Assembly: GCF_000150955.2 (NCBI RefSeq)
Contig: NC_011669.1
Location: 1,494,993 to 1,558,992, forward strand
Length of the DNA: 64,000 bases
Source: Phaeodactylum tricornutum CCAP 1055/1
Lineage: Eukaryota; Bacillariophyta; Bacillariophyceae; Surirellales; Neidiaceae
Direction: 5' to 3'
Shown: one piece after another, positions 46,817 through 56,168 of the stretch
Position numbering within the stretch: position 1 is the first letter of the stretch
Layout: the number at the start of each line of letters is the position of its first letter
Made by a program: the position numbers and the translations under genes
The notes under the pieces: model-generated
What the model saw: the letters and a program-made list of their open reading frames with translations, nothing else
What the model was told of the DNA's origin: nothing
Databases searched by the model: none

Positions 46817-47533
46817 CTACTTCAGCTTAGCCTTTTGAGCTGCCTTGCTCTTGTCGTGAATTTGGATCAGCTGAATCAGATGCCCTAAAACGGGATACCC
46901 CACAAGACAGGTTGTTGCAAACCAAAACATCGATGTTATCCAATCCAACTTCAATGTGGTGCGACATTTGTAGATTGCATAGTCAGCTTCAGCACTGTGA
47001 ATCACAACCGTAAACCAAAAGGCGGCCTTGACCATCTGACTGAAAATGTGCGGTGAACCGAACAACGAACATATCATGGAATTCATAGATTCGTCGTTTT
47101 CAATGGAAGCTTTCAGCTCCGGAATTCCAAGAATGAGCGTTCCGTACGCTAGAAAAATACTAATGCCGATCACACCCAGCGGCAATGGGTCCAGTAGCCA
47201 CTCTAGTTTTGGAGAGCACACTTTTTGGTGAATCTTGACCAATTGTTTCCGAGATTGAGCCGCAGTTTTGAGAGCCGGTCGAAATGGGTAAACAACGGGT
47301 AGCATTTCACAGAGTTCGCCGGAGCATGTTATAGCCTGAATTTCGCATCCATAGGCCGTCACTCTCTTGAGCTTGGCGCCTGTCAATTTCCAATCCCGTT
47401 TATATTCAATCAACTCCTTGGCCATGGCGTAAACGGAAACCATATGATCGTCGTTCATATGGTCGCAGATGCGCTTGGATGCTTCTGGAGAGATGGCTTC
47501 TTCACTACCAATTTCGCCAGACGATTTGGCCAT
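46817..47533 (-). CDS. DUF2470-domain integral membrane protein
   Basis: 238 aa from the first ATG (47533). Seen: a DUF2470 domain at about 15-100 (ASKRICDHMNDDHMVSVYAM, GAKLKRVTAYGCEIQAITCS, YPFRPALKTAAQSRKQLVKI), a fold related to the heme-utilisation and pyridoxamine-phosphate-oxidase-like proteins, then three or four membrane helices (LPLGVIGISIFLAYGTLILG, QMVKAAFWFTVVIHSAEADY, WITSMFWFATTCLVGYPVLG) and a Lys tail (KSKAAQKAKLK). The tail is like an ER-retrieval KxKxx end. The membrane part resembles small TMEM254-type domains. Biochemical role unknown; heme or flavin-linked function would be a guess from the DUF2470 family. Confidence 0.8.
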   Translation of the reverse strand: MAKSSGEIGSEEAISPEASKRICDHMNDDHMVSVYAMAKELIEYKRDWKLTGAKLKRVTAYGCEIQAITCSGELCEMLPVVYPFRPALKTAAQSRKQLVKIHQKVCSPKLEWLLDPLPLGVIGISIFLAYGTLILGIPELKASIENDESMNSMICSLFGSPHIFSQMVKAAFWFTVVIHSAEADYAIYKCRTTLKLDWITSMFWFATTCLVGYPVLGHLIQLIQIHDKSKAAQKAKLK

Positions 47534-50069
47534 AGTGCGGATATAGAAGTTGCTTGATGCTTTATGTGTAGGAAGATCAGTGCTTACAGTTGGTGAAATT
47601 CTCCAACTCACAAGAGCATCAATATCGGAAAATGGAGAAAAGAATGGTGCTGTATCTATTATGACAGACAACAACGGCTGAGAGTGGCGGGTACATTTTT
47701 TGGGATGAGGTCTGTCCTAGTCGACAAACTTTTTGCGTCGTTGTTGCTTTAGCAGTAGTATTGCACCACTTAGTAGGGCGTTTACGACAATCTAACGTTC
47801 GAGTGCATTCAATCGCTAGATTATAGTTTACATTGCGTATATAATCTATACTGTTTCCTGCTTGTTGGAAACCATAATAAATCCGTGGGACTTGACGTAT
47901 GAAAACGAATGTGGTGAGATCCAATGTTAGAATTGGAGTTCTTGCCAATCTCACGTAATTCTGTGTAGAGAGATTTGTTCTATCCCTTTTGAAATGTAAA
48001 TGCTGCTTTCGTGAACCCTTTTTTTTATTCAGGCTCCTTTCACATATTGACCTTGACTAATGTACCGCAACACTTGGGTTTCTTGGTTAGGTTCATCCGT
48101 CGCTTGGGTCATAAGGAAGAGTTGTCCACGTATGACGAAACATGAATTCGTATACATATGAAAAAGTCTCTCCACTTCTGTCACCTAAATTTGTTAATAA
48201 GTAACAGTCGTCAGAACTTGCAAAAACGACTATGCTCTATTTCCTTACTGACTTTTTTTTCGTGACTGTGAATGCGTTTGTTGTCAAAGTCAATTGGTTC
48301 TACATTTTCTGACGAAACACAAAAACTGATTTGTGTAACTCAACACGCCAGGATGAACGCTTTATCCTTTCTGAGTACAATAGCTAGAATACCAAGGTCA
48401 AGATCTATATCCCAACAACAAGTATGAATTGCACTTGATAGAGATTTTTGGCCTTGTTACTCCATGCAATTGTTAATGTAAGCGACAACCCGCGGAATAT
48501 GGGATGCTAGCAGTAAAAAGTTTATAAAAGCAGTCTGCTTCATGGGGATATCGGAATCAGATTACTGACTATCTCGACAGAATAACAGGCGAAATATGTC
48601 CTCGGAGAAGCGGGCATCCAGCTCCCACATCAATGTTGCCGCTCAATCTCGATCCTCGTGTCAAGTGAGTCTTCAAGGCAGCAAATTGGTTTGCATTGAC
48701 AAAAACTTCCGTAAATTGCTCTCCACGTAGAAAAGCACGACCTCGCTGTAAAGACGGAGAAATCACAAAATCTATTGCAACCATCGGAATACCACTCAGA
48801 GCCATAGGCTCCATATACTCCACAGCGATGCAAGAATTGCGATCCACCGAATTGGTGATAATCGTGCCTCCTTTGCCTTCATGCCACGGCATCACCATGC
48901 CAATCAACGTGGAGCATAGCACAGGATCGGTGCCGAGGCGATGACGCCGTCTCGAAAAATTCTGCCAAAGTCTCCATCTCTCTGTTGATGCCATTCTCGT
49001 GTTCCTTGGCCACGTCCTCCAGCTTGTTGAGGATTTTGATATTGCTGCATTCCGTGTGGTCTTGTTTCACTAGATAATCGACCTGTGCGCGTGGGTGATG
49101 AACTTTCTACGCGATTACTCTTTTTCAACGACGGCAGGCAATAGCGTAGACCAACGAAAGTCATCAGCATTCCGAAGACAAGTTCCCAGCCCCACCAGCA
49201 ATTTCCCAAGATCATCATTGAAGAAACTTGGGAACACACCGCACAGAGTAGTAGCAAATGGGTGTTATGGTTTGTGCTGGGCGGCACACGTCTTACCGGG
49301 AACAGAAAAAGGGATAGCGCGACTTGCAAAATTTACTTAAAGCTTACTGTTACTGTTAGCTGTAGTTGATTGACGAGGGACCCGGTTGTCGAGAAGTTCT
49401 ATTTTCCAAGTTTTACATGGAACAGATCAGAGTACAGGAACCAATTATAATAGCAGGGATCCTAGAAAGCAGGACTGAAAGTAACAATCAACCTGAGCTT
49501 ACCTTGCTCGTGATGCGAGTCGTTCTGTGATTGTCTTAGACTTGTGTTTCTAGCACAAGAGACTCTTTGGCATATAACCAGATGTTGCAGATTGTGTGTG
49601 TGTGTGTCATTCGTTGCTATTTTTTAGAGCAACTACGGAAGGTATTCTATGATTCTAGTAACATGCAAATTGATCATAAGCACGTTGACGTGGTCAACAG
49701 AGATCTGCCATAATGACAAAGAAAAAATCAAGTCCAAGTCCACTGAAATGACCTGGTGGCAAGCAATGCTGAATGCTTTGAGATCACGCGATAGCCTGCA
49801 TCGTTGCTAGTAGAGTCTGTTGCAGCTTACTTGACAATGAAGTGTCTATGTTTTTTACCTGTTAATTTTGGTACTTACAATAAGTCTTAAGACATCAACT
49901 GTGGAGAAAAGGTGCAAACAACGAAAGCAGTTTTGCTCGAGGCATCCAAGATGTTCTCGTGTTTCCACTATAACAAAACGAAGGAATCACGAAACAAGCT
50001 CTCAAATCCGCAACGATCCCATTGATCTCATAACAAAGGTACTCCTCTAACCGATAAAACGATATCTTC
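47534..50069. other. 2.5-kb gene-poor region
   Basis: The longest stretch without a clear gene. It is AT-rich with many stops, has a short (TG)n run at 49593-49607, and contains one cluster of overlapping minus-strand frames at 48569-49340 described separately. No RNA gene or transposon features recognised. Confidence 0.5.
48569..49340 (-). other. unresolved coding-like fragments, minus strand
   Basis: Three overlapping minus-strand frames each look partly protein-like: a membrane-segment frame (WWGWELVFGMLMTFVGLRY), a charged helix frame after a possible acceptor at about 49083 (VDYLVKQDHTECSNIKIL, then LEDVAKEHENGINREMETLA), and a third (IPMVAIDFVISPSLQRGRAF). They might be exons of one small gene with short introns, or a decayed gene. 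I could not fix splice sites with confidence, and I recognise no family. Confidence 0.25.
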
Positions 50070-51194
50070 ATGCGAAGAATCCGTGTTTTGGCCACCATTT
50101 ATCTGTTGCTTCCTTCGCTCGCTTTTTCATTCGCGCATTCATCGCCTTCACCGTCCTCTACCGATACGTGCAGCATGAGTAGTACTACTTCTAAGCTGCG
50201 TTCCGTACGCAAAATCATGCCGCGCCCGTCGTCGCATTGGGTTGGCGATGGCTTTAAGGTTTATCCTGTCTTTGCCAATGCCGCATTCACGGAAGAATTA
50301 AGTCCACTTCTTATGTTCGACTATGCGGAACCCAAGAAATTCCCGGCTAGAGTGGGCGCTCCTCTAGGGGTCGGCCAGCACCCGCATCGGGGTTTCGAAA
50401 CCGTTACGGTCGCTTTTCAAGGTGAAGTAGAACACCACGATAGTACCGGAAAATCGGGCACTATCAAGGCGGGAGACGTGCAATGGATGACGGCTGGCCG
50501 TGGTATTATTCATCAAGAATACCACTCCAAAGAATTCACGAAGGCAGGCGGTACTTTTGAAATGTGTCAATTATGGGTCAATCTACCCAAAAAGTAAGTT
50601 GAGCGTGCATGTAAGAAGTGTCTTTGCACGGTTTGCATGCAGCATTGCACTAAATCTTCCTCCGTTTCTGATTTCAGATACAAAATGACCAAACCGGGCT
50701 ATCAGAGTATTCTGAACGACAAGATTCCTGTTGTCAAATTGCCGCTGGGCGTGGCGGATGATGAGAGCGTGCTAGGTACGGCCCGATTGATTGCGGGTGA
50801 ATTTGGAGAAACTAATGGCGCTGCGAAAACCTTTTCACCAGTCCAAATGTGGGATGTGTCTTTGCCGCTCGCGGGAAGTGAGATTGACTTTCCCTTTCCA
50901 TCGAACCAGAATTGCATTGTCTTTGTGCGGCGCGGATCCGTTGAGGTGATGGGTAGTAAAGTGGACGGTAAGATCAAGTCCTCTACGTTGGGACCGCAAG
51001 ACGTGGCGTTGATGCGAATGGACGGCAGTGATACAGTTCGATTGCGTGTAAACGAACCTGACTCGAGTGTGTTGTTCTTGGGCGGCGAGCCGTTGAACGA
51101 ACCAATTGCAGCGCAGGGACCGTTCGTTATGAATACGCAAGAGGAGCTTTACAAGGCCATGACAGATTTTCGAATGGGAAAAATGGGAAATTAA
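50070..51194 (+). CDS. pirin-family cupin, plastid-type leader, two exons
   Basis: Join 50070-50593 and 50678-51194, 346 aa; 84-nt intron (GTAAGT to TGATTTCAG, phase 2). Pirins are Fe-binding bicupins; some are quercetinases or transcription cofactors. Seen: signal peptide (RIRVLATIYLLLPS) then LA-FSFAHS, a plastid-like site; N-cupin HWVGDGFKVYPVFA, LLMFDYAEPKKFPA, GVGQHPHRGFETVT with the two His ligands, AGDVQWMTAGRGIIHQEYHS with His and Glu ligands; across the intron LWVNLPKKYKMTKPGYQ; C-cupin region VRRGSVEVMGS, LFLGGEPLNEPIAAQGPFVM. All four metal ligands of human pirin appear to be matched. Compartment and substrate unknown. Confidence 0.92.
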
Positions 51195-51618
51195 GTACAT
51201 TGATCGACACACATACATGCACTGATTAATTGTTGTTCATGTCTCCAATCTTCAAGTAGCAAGTACATGGCGTAGGATCTAACAGTAAACGAGAACTCCC
51301 AAGAATCGCGCATTCGGTAAAAAAGGCAAAGATTATATTGTCGCCTATCAAATTAGTACTCTTTTAATAATGACGTGTACGGCTACTAACATAAATTACG
51401 TGTTCCTGTAGACGTTGTCTTTGCTGGAGTTTTGTGGGGACACGAGAATGAAGAAATGCTTCTGTCCGTCGCTCGATAGAATTGGATTCCTTGCACTATG
51501 AAACTAGCAATAAGCCAAAATTCACAGTCAAGCTTATGGCCCCACCGACTACGGCAGGTAGTCTCGGATTCTTGAGGTAATTGGACACTATTAGCATACA
51601 TTCCGTCTTTGACTAGTC
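51195..51618. other. intergenic
   Basis: 424 bp between two plus-strand genes, holding the pirin 3' UTR and the next promoter. Nothing else recognised. Confidence 0.4.
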
Positions 51619-53751
51619 ATGGACTCGACTGCTGCAATGGTGACGGGGCCTGATCTATTCTCGTCAATTGCTGAATCGGTTGATCAGGACGACGTAGAAG
51701 CGACGTCTGTGCCGCCTTCTCACATTCTACAAGACGGCCGGTTTGTACATCTCCCTCCTCCAACCAACCGGGAACGAAGCCAATTTTTCGAGAGATCCAT
51801 TGCCCGCCATGGTCTTTTAGAAGCTGATTTGAGTGCTAAAAAGAAGGCGGCCGAAGAGGAAGTACAAGTGGAAAAGGACCAAGACAAGAACGAGCCAAAA
51901 GTTCACCCACTCGCAATGGCGTCGGCAAAATTGCAGTCCAATGGCATAAGTGAGTTGAACCGAGCTATCAATCTGAGTACGCTTGTAATGACCGGAGAAT
52001 ATTTCAGCCTCTCCAATATTGTGGACCCATCGCTCGAAATATCCAGTACGGAACGAGATGCAAATACCGTTTCCGCATCGGCCAACTCCACAGCTGTCTC
52101 GCCGACCGCCACGTCCATTGGTACACCACAGACCGAGGCCTTGCGGGACGAGCAACGGGTCAAGTCGGGGTATGTGTTGAAGCGTAAACGTGCTCATTTT
52201 GAAGCCGCCAGTGTGGTGCTGGAAAGACATCGTCGACGATTGGCGGCGGCGATCGTTGCCCAGGCGCAGCCGGAAGCCCGATTGCGAGCATTACGCCCAA
52301 CATGGCGGCTGGTGGCCCCAGAACACGGAACTAGGGCATTGCCGCACGCAACCCGTTCTACGGAACTGGTTGCATGTGATGTAGACGTGTACTGGAAAGG
52401 TGGAGATACATTGGGGCGGTTAGCTTCTCGGGTACCGCGCTACGCAACGATGGAGTTGAAGGAAGATTTTGACGAAAAGCACGAGTTAGACCGCTGGATG
52501 AAGGATACTGTTTCATCAAGGGTCGATGCCATGGATGTCGACTCGGACAGCAGTGAAAGGAAGACCGAAAAATTAAATGTGCCAAAGCAAAACGATCCAG
52601 TCGATGAAATGGACACTCCCGATGAAGCAAACGAGTACAAAAGTAGTGAAACGCAGAAACCCTACTGGACTCGAGCAGAACCCTTTGCCATTGCTGATCC
52701 CACCTTAGGCAAGCTGGATGCACACTTCGATCCCACAAAGGTAGCAATGCTGAGTTTGCAGTTCGACATAGAGAAAGCTTCGACCAGCTTTTGTAAGAGC
52801 GCCTCCTTGGAACCGATTGCCAAGTCAACTGAAGACGAGGGCACTGTACAAGAAGACGAACAAGTGTTGGCCGCCTTGCAGCATTCTCTCTTTTGTGCCA
52901 AACTTTTCGAGTCGATTCGACGTGAGCTGGCTCCTGATACTGAAGATGTTGGTCAGGTCCGTGCGAGTGCAGCAACCGCATCCTCGGTCGTATGGCTGAA
53001 CACCCAGTCGGAAGAATCTTTTTTGCCAGCACCCTCGCACATGGCCAACGGTGGCGGTGTGTCGGGACTCGCGCCGCTCTGTGTGGTTTATTGTCACGAA
53101 GGGGAAATAAAAGTGCAACTGGACCAAGAATATACACTTTGTGTCAAGCTGGTCGAAGCAGGACAAGCAGCGAAAGGTAACATGACCAGCGATGACTCAG
53201 CCATGCCTCTCGACTCATTAACACTGCCATCTATTAGCGGAAGTCAATCTCCGGCGCAGCTCTCGGCCTTATGTCGGACCTTGTTGTTGCACGCCCAAGA
53301 ATCTTATCATATTCATTCTTTGAAGTTGGCCGCCGCGCACAGCGCACGTGATATTGAAGCCGCGAAGTTGCCAAATGTGCATGTCCGGCAACCACCAAAG
53401 TTATATCCTCGTATTCTACAGCGGTGTGTGAGCCTTGGCGCCAAGTTGTTACTGGAACGAAGAATTCGGCACGGGATACTGCAAGTGAAGGCCTGGCAGC
53501 AGAAGACGTTCATATTGGGCGAGCCGCTGGCTGTGGAGTGGCTATCCCTGTCCGTTTTTGATTTGCATTCTTACTTTTGTGTGACTTACCGTGGAGCGGT
53601 CTTGGATGTGCACCTTTCGAGCGACGAAATTTGTGTTACGAGTTTTGGTGAGGATGGCGACTATCGCAAAGTCCATTTCTACGGCGCACCCGAACTGGAA
53701 TTATTTTTAAAAGGATGGCTGCGCCGTGTACATTCTTCCGCCGGAAACTAA
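51619..53751 (+). CDS. MED17: probable Mediator subunit 17 (MED17/Srb4)
   Basis: 710 aa, ATG at 51619. Family role: scaffold of the Mediator head, coupling activators to RNA polymerase II. Seen: a charged N-terminal part (FFERSIARHGLLEADL), a central helical region followed by a conserved-type segment LKRKRAHFEAASVVLERHRR, ALRPTWRLVAPEHG (cf. LRxxWRL of MED17), a long acidic linker, then helices FCAKLFESIRRELAPD and a C-terminal region (LHAQESYHIHSLKLA, FLKGWLRRVHS). The similarity is by layout and the LRxxWRL-like segment, so this is less sure than its neighbours. It could also be another large nuclear scaffold. Single exon. Confidence 0.6.
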   Translation: MDSTAAMVTGPDLFSSIAESVDQDDVEATSVPPSHILQDGRFVHLPPPTNRERSQFFERSIARHGLLEADLSAKKKAAEEEVQVEKDQDKNEPKVHPLAMASAKLQSNGISELNRAINLSTLVMTGEYFSLSNIVDPSLEISSTERDANTVSASANSTAVSPTATSIGTPQTEALRDEQRVKSGYVLKRKRAHFEAASVVLERHRRRLAAAIVAQAQPEARLRALRPTWRLVAPEHGTRALPHATRSTELVACDVDVYWKGGDTLGRLASRVPRYATMELKEDFDEKHELDRWMKDTVSSRVDAMDVDSDSSERKTEKLNVPKQNDPVDEMDTPDEANEYKSSETQKPYWTRAEPFAIADPTLGKLDAHFDPTKVAMLSLQFDIEKASTSFCKSASLEPIAKSTEDEGTVQEDEQVLAALQHSLFCAKLFESIRRELAPDTEDVGQVRASAATASSVVWLNTQSEESFLPAPSHMANGGGVSGLAPLCVVYCHEGEIKVQLDQEYTLCVKLVEAGQAAKGNMTSDDSAMPLDSLTLPSISGSQSPAQLSALCRTLLLHAQESYHIHSLKLAAAHSARDIEAAKLPNVHVRQPPKLYPRILQRCVSLGAKLLLERRIRHGILQVKAWQQKTFILGEPLAVEWLSLSVFDLHSYFCVTYRGAVLDVHLSSDEICVTSFGEDGDYRKVHFYGAPELELFLKGWLRRVHSSAGN

Positions 53752-53837
53752 TAGTGTGACAAAGGCGAGCTTTTAAAATGTGTAGAAATGACGCCACACC
53801 TATTAGATGAAAAGAGCAAGCACTCCAGCGTATTAAA

Positions 53838-54797
53838 CTACAACGCGTACTGCATGTAGGAGTCCCGTAGTATCTGAACAATGATAAACATGGACACGGT
53901 GTGTCCCCCGCAGCGAATGTAGTAGGGCAAAAATCCATTGTAAAGTGCTAAAAAGCCTTCGTCGGCACTGACTTTGCGGAGTGTTTGCAAAATAGTCTTG
54001 TACGGAAGCTTTCCGGTGATCTTGTCCGCTTTTTGACTCGCCATGCGATTCTTGCAAGCTTCCAAGGGCATGGTGGCGAGCGCATAGATGAGACCGCTAG
54101 TCATGGCGGCAGAAAATACGTTGGTGATCGAGTTTCGGCGTTGATTGAGGTAATGCTCGTACAGATCCTTGAACTGGTCCAACGTGGCAACTTGAAAGAC
54201 ACCCACCATCATTGCCCGTATGACGAACGGATTGGAACCCCGCCAAAACGCCAAGGGCCCCTCTTCTTTGATGACCCGTGACGCGGTGTCGAAGACATTC
54301 TTGTAATTTCGCCGTTCTTCCATGGGTAGGGTCGAATCGTTGGACATTCGGACGACAGCAACTTCCATGGGGCAGGATAGGTATGCGGCGATGCCTCCCG
54401 TTGTGGCGCCTACCACGATACGCGCGCCGAAATCCGTTTTGCCACGATATTCGTGGAGTTTATCCCGGAAGGTTTCAAATAAGCCAAAGCGAGATGTCGC
54501 GTAAAATACTTGTCGTAATACTCCAGCCGAGATTCCATCATACAGTCCCATCCAACCAGATTCTTGAATCATTTTAGGAAAGGAAAATGGCTTTCCGGAC
54601 ATGGAAGCCAGGTTCATGCGGACGGCCAACGTGTTGGCGGGATGGACAAAGGCCCAACCGAGACATCCCCCCAAACCGGACGTTGCAAAAATTATCGGTT
54701 TGCTTAAGTCAGCCGCTTTTGTCGGTGTTGATACACTGTTACCTGCTGTAGGAGAAGTGGCGAGTTGAAAACCGTACGAAGGGAAGGGTATCACCAT
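53838..54797 (-). CDS. mitochondrial carrier, oxoglutarate/malate (DTC/SLC25A11) type
   Basis: 319 aa, ATG at 54797. Family role: exchange of 2-oxoglutarate, malate or other dicarboxylates across the mitochondrial inner membrane. Three repeats, six helices. Seen: repeat 1 GGCLGWAFVHPANTLAVRMN, GLYDGISAGVLRQVFYATSR; repeat 2 GGIAAYLSCPMEVAVVRMSN; repeat 3 LATMPLEACKNRMASQ. SAGVLRQxxYATSRFG and CPMEVAVVRM closely follow the oxoglutarate carrier pattern. Oddity: the first signature lacks its acidic residue (HPANTLAVR in place of PxD/ExxK/R). Substrate is inferred from these motifs only. Convergent with the MED17 gene. Confidence 0.86.
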   Translation of the reverse strand: MVIPFPSYGFQLATSPTAGNSVSTPTKAADLSKPIIFATSGLGGCLGWAFVHPANTLAVRMNLASMSGKPFSFPKMIQESGWMGLYDGISAGVLRQVFYATSRFGLFETFRDKLHEYRGKTDFGARIVVGATTGGIAAYLSCPMEVAVVRMSNDSTLPMEERRNYKNVFDTASRVIKEEGPLAFWRGSNPFVIRAMMVGVFQVATLDQFKDLYEHYLNQRRNSITNVFSAAMTSGLIYALATMPLEACKNRMASQKADKITGKLPYKTILQTLRKVSADEGFLALYNGFLPYYIRCGGHTVSMFIIVQILRDSYMQYAL

Positions 54798-56168
54798 GGT
54801 GGAAGTTGGCCGTCGAACATTTGTCCCTCGACGAAAGATCGCGCTTTGGAATGCAAATTGAAGCGTCGTGCATTTACCGTTACAATTATATGTTTTCGCT
54901 TCCTATTATTGGTACGCTGTCAGTTCATCTTCACTTTCTGGCCTTCTCATTGGCTAGAAAATATGGCTCACAATCAAAAATAGATCACAAAGCACTACCA
55001 GTCATGATTCTGCGTACGACAGCCAGACCAAGTCATTGGCAATCTCTGTCGTTCCGTACTAACAGCCCGGACCAAATAATATTACGCAACTACGCACCTA
55101 TCCTTCGACAGGTGACCGTCCATCTGTCCGTTTATCCTGTACAAACGACCTCATACCACCGAATCATCAGCGGTCGGTGCTTTCGTCCTTGTAGTAAAAA
55201 TAGGTAGTTAGCTGTAAATCCAGTTCTACACAAAACGCAGCAATATTCCAACCGGAAACAAATTTCTGCACCGGCCAGAGAAGTCCACGCAATCGTCCAC
55301 TTTTTCTCCGAACGTCGGATGTCCCGTCAAAGATTCCTTCCCTTCCCATCGCTAGTAGCGTCGCGCATGCTCCACGGACGCGTCCGTCCAAATTGCGCAG
55401 AGGCAGCTTTGTAAAATGCTGCTTCCGTTCATTCCTACGGAGGCTCCGCCGTGGACGATCATATAGCTTTGATCATTACAATTTACGAAGGTACTGCCCT
55501 CACTGGTGGCATTTCCTTTGTGGCGCTAGTCAGACCTTCGGTCAATCCGGTGTATCCATCAAACTCCACTGACACTCGAGTCAAAATCTTCGCCTGTTGT
55601 CGCGAAACAGACCGGGCCACTTTCCAAACACACCACCATGTTCAGGACGCGTGGGCAGCTCCTTGCTGTCGTTTTATAGAAGTAAATCTGAGAGCTCGAG
55701 GACCTTGATTCTGATTTCGAAAGCTGACAGGCCTGCGCCTACTCACCTATCTCTGGTCAAATTACGGTGAAATTACTATGGCGGATCTCACGGTCAGTGC
55801 CAATGAAAAGTCGAGCCTCATAAACCATCTGCAGCCCTCTTCGTCCGACTAGATAAGTGTATAGGCTTTGCCGCAGCGGGAGAAGAGTCCCGGTCAGAAA
55901 TCTGTGGTGCATCCCGGCGACAAACTCATAGCCTCGACCGAACTCTTTTCGACGCTCAGTTGTGAATGGCGCAGAAAAGAGTACGCAGACTGGGCGATGA
56001 GAGCGTTTTGAGTAACAGGTTGTTTCTTGACCAAGATTTCTCCAAAAAGCGTGGCTAATAAAAATGAGACAACATCTTGACAAACTTACTGAACGATCAG
56101 AAAGCTAGGCTAGTAGAGTTGTTTCTTTGTACAGGAACGTTACGAAAGGTATTGTACTTTATACCTTT
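54798..56168. other. 1.4-kb intergenic
   Basis: Between the carrier promoter and the 3' end of COQ8. Several short frames on both strands (for example 54806-55207, 55451-55708, 55757-56083) have no family resemblance. I see no RNA gene, repeat or transposon. Confidence 0.4.

Noticed and set aside
49593-49607. (TG)n run
   Set aside because: About seven units; ordinary microsatellite without further context.
54806-55207. Plus-strand 133-codon frame in the carrier/COQ8 gap
   Set aside because: Composition looks random and its first codons overlap the carrier's 5' region on the other strand.
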